Positions 59,051 to 64,000 of a stretch of DNA of 64,000 nucleotides are shown here, piece after piece. The stretch comes from Lantana camara (taxonomy: Eukaryota; Streptophyta; Magnoliopsida; Lamiales; Verbenaceae). Location: contig CM074856.1 of the NCBI GenBank assembly GCA_037501455.1, positions 97,268,001-97,332,000 of the forward strand, written 5' to 3'. Below the pieces are notes generated by a model. The model did not search any database, was not told the origin of the DNA, and saw only the letters and a program-made list of their open reading frames with translations. The stretch's first letter is position 1; each line of letters begins with the position of its first letter. A program made the translations under genes and the position numbers.

Positions 59051-62000
59051 ATGGCTTCGTATCCTAAAATTCATTTTAGAATCCGAAAAGAGAAAGTGTT
59101 CTCTATAAGGCGAGATTTTCAATTATTTGAAAATTCGACCCGGGCCAAAAGAGAAACAATCTGAGGTGAATGGATTTTTCCAAACCACTTAAGAGCAATT
59201 AGACCACCTCATAAAAATGTTGCAAGGTATAACATTATGGAATTATTCAATATTCCAAATGAGGAAACAAGTGCACATGAACTAGGTCTAAGGATCTTAT
59301 TTGAAGATCTTGTGGTCTCGATCATCAACTGAGAAAAGAGTTCTCAATGCAATGATTACTTACATTGCTTCCACCATCATTTAAACTCTTCATGCTCAAC
59401 TAGAATTATGTCATTGGAGCATAGTTAACCATTTAGTTGATAATGGTTGAGAGCATCCTTAAGAAGGAATAAAAGGTTGTGATGGTTAATTCTTCTTCTA
59501 AACTCACAAGTTAAAGGCTTGAAGGCCTAAAGAAGAAGAAACCTTAAGAGCCCAATAGAGGGGCACGTAAGGTGTACGGCCAAAAGACACTAGAGATCAA
59601 ATAGGTCGTTTGCTTCTATGCCAGCAAATAAGGACTTTGAAAGGGAACTGCAAAGAGTATGAGTACTCTGAAATGTTACCTCGTTTAGTAATTCTACTAG
59701 GAATAGAATTCACAAGTCTTGAGTTGATCCTGCATAATCCGTTGTGCAAAGACTCGAAGCACTAATGTTCTGAACATACAACGAGATAACAAAAGTAAGT
59801 GAGATGACAAAGCTTTGAATTACTTTGACACGTTAAGAAATGAAAGGATTAGTGAGTTAGACACCTTAGGATCATTTTACGAAAATGAACTTAGAGAGTT
59901 GACCTCCTGTGAATCCTGTCTTAAGGGAAACGTTCCCAAAATCCAGTTTATGAGAAACGTGGAAACGTGCCAAAAGGCTTTGTGGATTTCGATCCAAACT
60001 GATGTTTCACTATTGCTTAATGTAAGCACTAGAAACAATCATCAGTTTAATCATTATGAATGAGTGTACTTAATGAAGTACAAAAATTTGAAACTTACAT
60101 GAAATTCTTTGAATTTCAAAAGGAGGTTAGGAACCAAAGTAGTCATAAGTTATGAACAACTCCATTTGATCAAAATATTGAATACCTTATTAACTAATTC
60201 CTTAGTCATCTTAGAGATAATAGGACTATCTCTCAGTAACTAATTCGAGAACACCTTAATGTTTCTGAATGATGGAACTAGACCTTATAGGATAGGCTGG
60301 TTCCACAGTAAGCTTTACTGACTTATATTTATTCTAGGGATTAGTTCCTTAATATGTAGTAAGAGATTTTGAATCTAGTACCTTCCAAAATCAGTCCCTT
60401 TAGTTGTACTATGCAATGTGGCATTCCAAATTCCCTAATTATTCTTGTCTAAGAATCTAGGGGAATCCTCTTAATTAAGTGAAGAGAATAGTGGGAGATA
60501 AGCTTGAAGCGAGTTCAAGTTTACACAACGATACAGGATATTGTTTCTGCAAATTCCCTTGAACAAAAGTTATTTGTTTCAAGGAATGTACCTTCTTAAG
60601 AAATCGTTCCTATAAGAGAAGGAAGGCAAGCAAGCAGACCTCAAAGGAATTTGAGGATCAAACCCACGCCACATATAGAAGAAACGAGCCCATCTAATAA
60701 AGCTTAGCCAAATTTTAGAGTATAGTACACGTGTGAAAACCTCCTCTTAAGACGCATTTAGAACGCATTCTTAGATAGCCGAGGAATTACTTAAAGAGGA
60801 GACACTGTCAGATTTGGAATCTGAGTAGTATAAGCAAGTCTTGAAATCCAATATGGATTCCATATATTCAAACCAAGTTTGGACCTTGGTTGATCCACCT
60901 GATACGATCAAGCTCATAGAGCTTCGAGTAAATGGAAAGCAGTATAACCTTTTTGACAGTTGAAATGCAAAAGTCCATTTGGATTGTGTTTACCACATCC
61001 TCATATTCTGACTATGAGATATGATAAATGAATATGAGAGCTGTCTTGTTCAATATGAGATTGAAAGAGACTAAAATAAGGTATTTCTATAAATCTCATA
61101 TTCAGTGGGAGTATGCATAAGGTATGCAAATCCCTAAGTCAATCTGTGGATTGATAAAGGCTTCTAGGAGTTAGACAATTCGATTCCATAGGATAGTCAA
61201 ATCGTTTGACACAGATGGAAGTCGAATAAGTCTCAAAAGTGTACATATGAAAGTTAGTAATGTTAGCCTCAACTTTTGGTGCTTTAGAAAAATGGCGTCC
61301 TTCTCATTAGGAATACGAAGGATGTCATGAAAGTAACCAAAATTTTGTTTAAGAAATAATTTGACATGAAAGATCTTAGTGATTATCCTAAATTCTCAGA
61401 ATTTAGATCTATAGAAGATAGATTTAAGAGAATAAAAGGATTATCACAATCAAGTGCATAACCATGGTACTAAAAGGAGTTTAGTGTGGACAATGGAACA
61501 TCTCTGTTGAAGAGTATGTGTCCTAAGTTAACTTTAGGAAAGTTAGAATGTCCAAAACCCCTTTAAAAGGGGAATATAATGTATGCAAAGTTATGAATAA
61601 AATTAGATGTGGCGCAACACTAAGCGTAGTGGGCCAAATCTAATATGACCTCAGAGAAGGTCATTAGATTTCTATAAAGGATGTCCTCAGAGTACTTGAG
61701 AAGAAATAAGAATATGTATTAGTTTACAGAGCCCAAAAGATCTTATCATTGAAAGGATATTTTGATGTAATTGTTGCATCAGACATAAATGATTATAAAT
61801 CATTGAAAGGATACAATTTCTGCCTAAATGGCAGAGCAACGTGTTGGAAACATTCCAAGCACAAAAGTTGCAAAAATCTCGACTATTGTAGTGGAGTACT
61901 TAGTCGTATTGAATATCGCTAAGTTAAGTGTTTGGGTAAGAAACTCCATCTAACTAGTCAGATGAAGTTCCTAGCATGAAACAACTCCATTATCATATCG

Positions 62001-62233
62001 GATGAATAAATGGATGGTTGCTCAAGTAAGAGAACCAAGACCTCACCAAGAAACTGAACACGTGATTACGAATCACTTTATAAGGAAAACGTGTTTCCTA
62101 AGAGATGTCAAAATAAGAGGGTCGCATCAGTAGAGAACTTAGGAGATCCACTTTGGAAACGCCCAAAGTCAATAGGCTCTCAAAGTACATCTTGAGAAGA
62201 TGGGACCTAGAGTACCTTAATAGCTTTTACGGG
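59051..62233 (+). pseudogene. Copia-2 gag-pol relic
   Basis: No long open frame survives. Recognisable fragments in order: a possible gag start ATGGCTTCG (59051); an integrase zinc-region piece SCESCLKG (about 59908-59931); an RT N-terminal piece reading NMDSIYSNQVWTLVDPPDTIKL (about 60850-60915); RT pieces near 61120-61210 and a FDMKDL piece (about 61358-61380); a weakly recognisable RNase H region to about 62150. Frequent stops and frameshifts separate them. Domain order is copia-type (integrase before RT). Boundaries are approximate. Confidence 0.8.
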
Positions 62234-62245
62234 CAAGTGGGAGAT
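62234..62245 (+). other. Copia-2 polypurine tract
   Basis: CAAGTGGGAGAT just before the 3' LTR, the same motif as in Copia-1. Confidence 0.85.
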
Positions 62246-64000
62246 TATTGGAAAAGTGCCCTAGAAATCCGATTGGTTATAATCTGTTTTGGGACTTTCC
62301 TAGTATCACAGACAATCTTTGAATATATACGATTGATTAATATCATAGGCAAACACTTCTTTATATGCTCTTATTTGGTATGCGTTTACTTTAGCTGTGC
62401 ATGTATGAGAACTCCCCTAATCCTGATGACTTTAGGACTCTACCATTTAGATGAAATGGTTCATGAAACGAGCCCTATGTCACATAAGTCATGATTAGTA
62501 AAATACTCCAAGCTGATGAGTCCTACAGACAGTGGGAGTGTCAACCTAACTCCTTTAAGGCTTGCTTGTGGGATCACGCCCTTAAGAAGGACCACCTTGT
62601 TTCATGGAGGTGCAAAGTGTATAGTTGATACGTGCGTGATACATGAGGGTGCATACTTCCATAATTAAGTTCACTGAGGTGCCCCGTGTGAGAAGATTCC
62701 TAAATGGGAAAGGAAGTTTCTATTTCAGGAAATGGAAACTTCCATATCAGGGAATATCTCACGAGTCATTGATGTGATTAATTGATCCTTAGACTTGAGG
62801 TTCCGTATCACTTTATGAGTTCACTCTGTAGTCTTAGGTATAAGCTTTAAAGGGTGTCTCCTTAGACAACTGATTCAAGGCTTATGTTGGGGCTACACAA
62901 GTGATTCATGGAAGTGAATGAGAATCAAGAAAGGACCTACACTTGCATTTGCAAGGTGATCTCTTATTGTGTAAGTCATTCATATGCCATATGGAGTCCT
63001 TGGCCAAGGCAATAGATCAAGACATCAAGAAAAGGGTTTCTTGGATTGAGATCAAATGGATATGAAATGCACTTAGCTTTAAGATCAAGATTATTAGGGT
63101 TCTAATTATTCCCCTACCCTAGATCTTGGTTGAGAGATGGGGTGTAGGAGGATTGTATCTCACATGAATCAATGACTTAAAGGTTCTGTCGAATCGAGAC
63201 ATTCTTATTCAGCTAGGGGTCAAACACCTGTTGCTAGACTATGGTCGTTTGATCTGTGGACTGATTAATTAATTAGAGAATTAATTAATTGGGGTCACTG
63301 CTAATTGAATTAAGAACGTAGAGGGTCACACACAACAACCCGATCACGTGGGTTAAGGCTTGAATAGATTAAACGAGTTGATCGGACCATTAAGTGAATG
63401 GTGGGGTCCACACGTGTAAGTCATACGTGTGGAACACGTGTATGACACGTGTCCTTATGGACATGTGTAGTCACGTGTATGTATGTGTATAAATATTAAA
63501 TAATTAATGTGTTAATTATTTAATGGACTTTGATTTACTTTTGAATTAATATTAAAGTTCTAATTTGGAGAAATAAAGTCTAATAAATAATTAATTATGA
63601 ATTAATTATATTATTAGTCTTCAAGTTATTTATTGTAAAATAAATAAAGTAAAATTAATAATCTAAAAGAGTTAGATTAGAATCTTGCTTTCCAAGTTGA
63701 TCAATAGGAAGACTTTTGGTCAAAGTAAGAGACTTAGTCTCCAAGCAAGAAATCCCTTTCCAAAGGAGTTTGGAATTCCTTGTCCAATAAGGAATAGGGT
63801 TCGAACCCTAACCCTATATAAGTGGGGGGTTTCGAACCCCATAGAGAATAATACAAAATTTATCCTTCTCCACAATTATACACTAACCCCTTAGAGCCTA
63901 AACACCGAATATAGAACTAGCATCCTCCCTATTCGGATCGTGGTCGCGGTTGGTGGACTATTTCTCTAGAAGGCTTCTATCGTGAAGTCTTGAAAGATTT
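62246..64000 (+). repeat. Copia-2 3' LTR, 5' portion
   Basis: Starts TATTGGAAAAGTGCCC; the expected terminal TG is TA here. It runs to the window end without reaching its 3' terminus. It contains several CACGTG sites (63345-63480), a long AT-rich stretch (63490-63660) and a TATA box at 63815-63822. Confidence 0.85.
63815..63822 (+). promoter_or_regulatory. Copia-2 TATA box
   Basis: TATATAAG, bracketed by GGGTTCGAACCC (63798-63809) on the left and a similar GGTTTCGAACCCC on the right. The transcription start would be about 30 bp downstream. Confidence 0.65.

Larger units (their letters stand above)
56165..64000 (+). mobile_element. Copia-2: old, decayed Ty1/copia element
   Basis: Right part of a 5' LTR (56165-56663), primer site, 2.4-kb leader, decayed gag-pol (about 59051-62233), polypurine tract and a 3' LTR that begins at 62246 and runs off the window. 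The stretch from about 56170 matches 62665-62788 closely, then the two LTRs diverge, indicating a deletion or rearrangement in one. The left part of the 5' LTR lies upstream of the window, displaced by LARD-E. It is the outermost and oldest element. Confidence 0.85.

Noticed and set aside
63798..63815. Telomere-like CCCTAACCCTA sequence
   Set aside because: Fewer than two repeat units, inside an LTR; chance resemblance.

Overview
The window is plant nuclear DNA made almost entirely of nested transposable elements. No host gene, functional tRNA, rRNA, CRISPR array or bacterial-type feature was found. The plant assignment rests on Ty1/copia pol domains, LTRs primed by initiator tRNA-Met, a CACTA (En/Spm-type) DNA transposon and long non-coding LTR elements of the LARD type (large retrotransposon derivatives). 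The species cannot be named from sequence alone. Every element whose two ends lie in the window has an exact target-site duplication (TSD), so the nesting below is read directly.

Nesting. Copia-2 (56165 to beyond 64000, decayed) is the oldest. Its 5' LTR was entered by LARD-E on the minus strand (remnants 20291-20597 and 55588-56164). LARD-E was hit twice. LARD-A (plus strand, starts upstream of the window, ends 20290) carries LARD-B (1939-12491, minus, TSD gttaa) in its internal region and solo LTR sLTR-1 (15544-18724, TSD aaacg) in its 3' LTR. CACTA-1 (20598-55587, TSD acc) carries LARD-C (21341-53333, minus, TSD tatat). One LTR of LARD-C carries Copia-1 (29862-50492, plus, TSD ctccg) and solo LTR sLTR-2 (51020-52546, TSD gcttg). 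The 3' LTR of Copia-1 carries LARD-D (38448-49502, minus, TSD ttgga). The longest chain is six deep: Copia-2 > LARD-E > CACTA-1 > LARD-C > Copia-1 > LARD-D.

Coding content. Only Copia-1 keeps a recognisable gag-pol (33221-37174): one frame, no frameshift, three in-frame stops. Copia-2 pol is a relic. CACTA-1 (about 3 kb without its insertions) has no transposase. The LARDs have 2.3-4 kb LTRs and 2.5-3.1 kb internal regions with tRNA-Met primer sites and polypurine tracts but no convincing protein, so they must have been moved in trans.

Most interesting structure. (1) Next to the polypurine tract, all four LARDs with a visible internal region carry a tandem array of short hairpins (GAGAGA-loop-TCTCTC type); the arms change sequence between units but stay complementary. 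(2) Several otherwise different LTRs carry arrays of 16-22-bp palindromes. Three share an ACAC-CCC-GTGT core with covarying arms, often followed by GTACAGA. (3) LARD LTRs and sLTR-1 have matching splice-donor and splice-acceptor motifs, suggesting an intron inside the LTR leader. (4) A hairpin, with a GCAA tetraloop in three of four cases, lies beside the primer site. Together these look like a non-coding, structure-based toolkit of non-autonomous retrotransposons.
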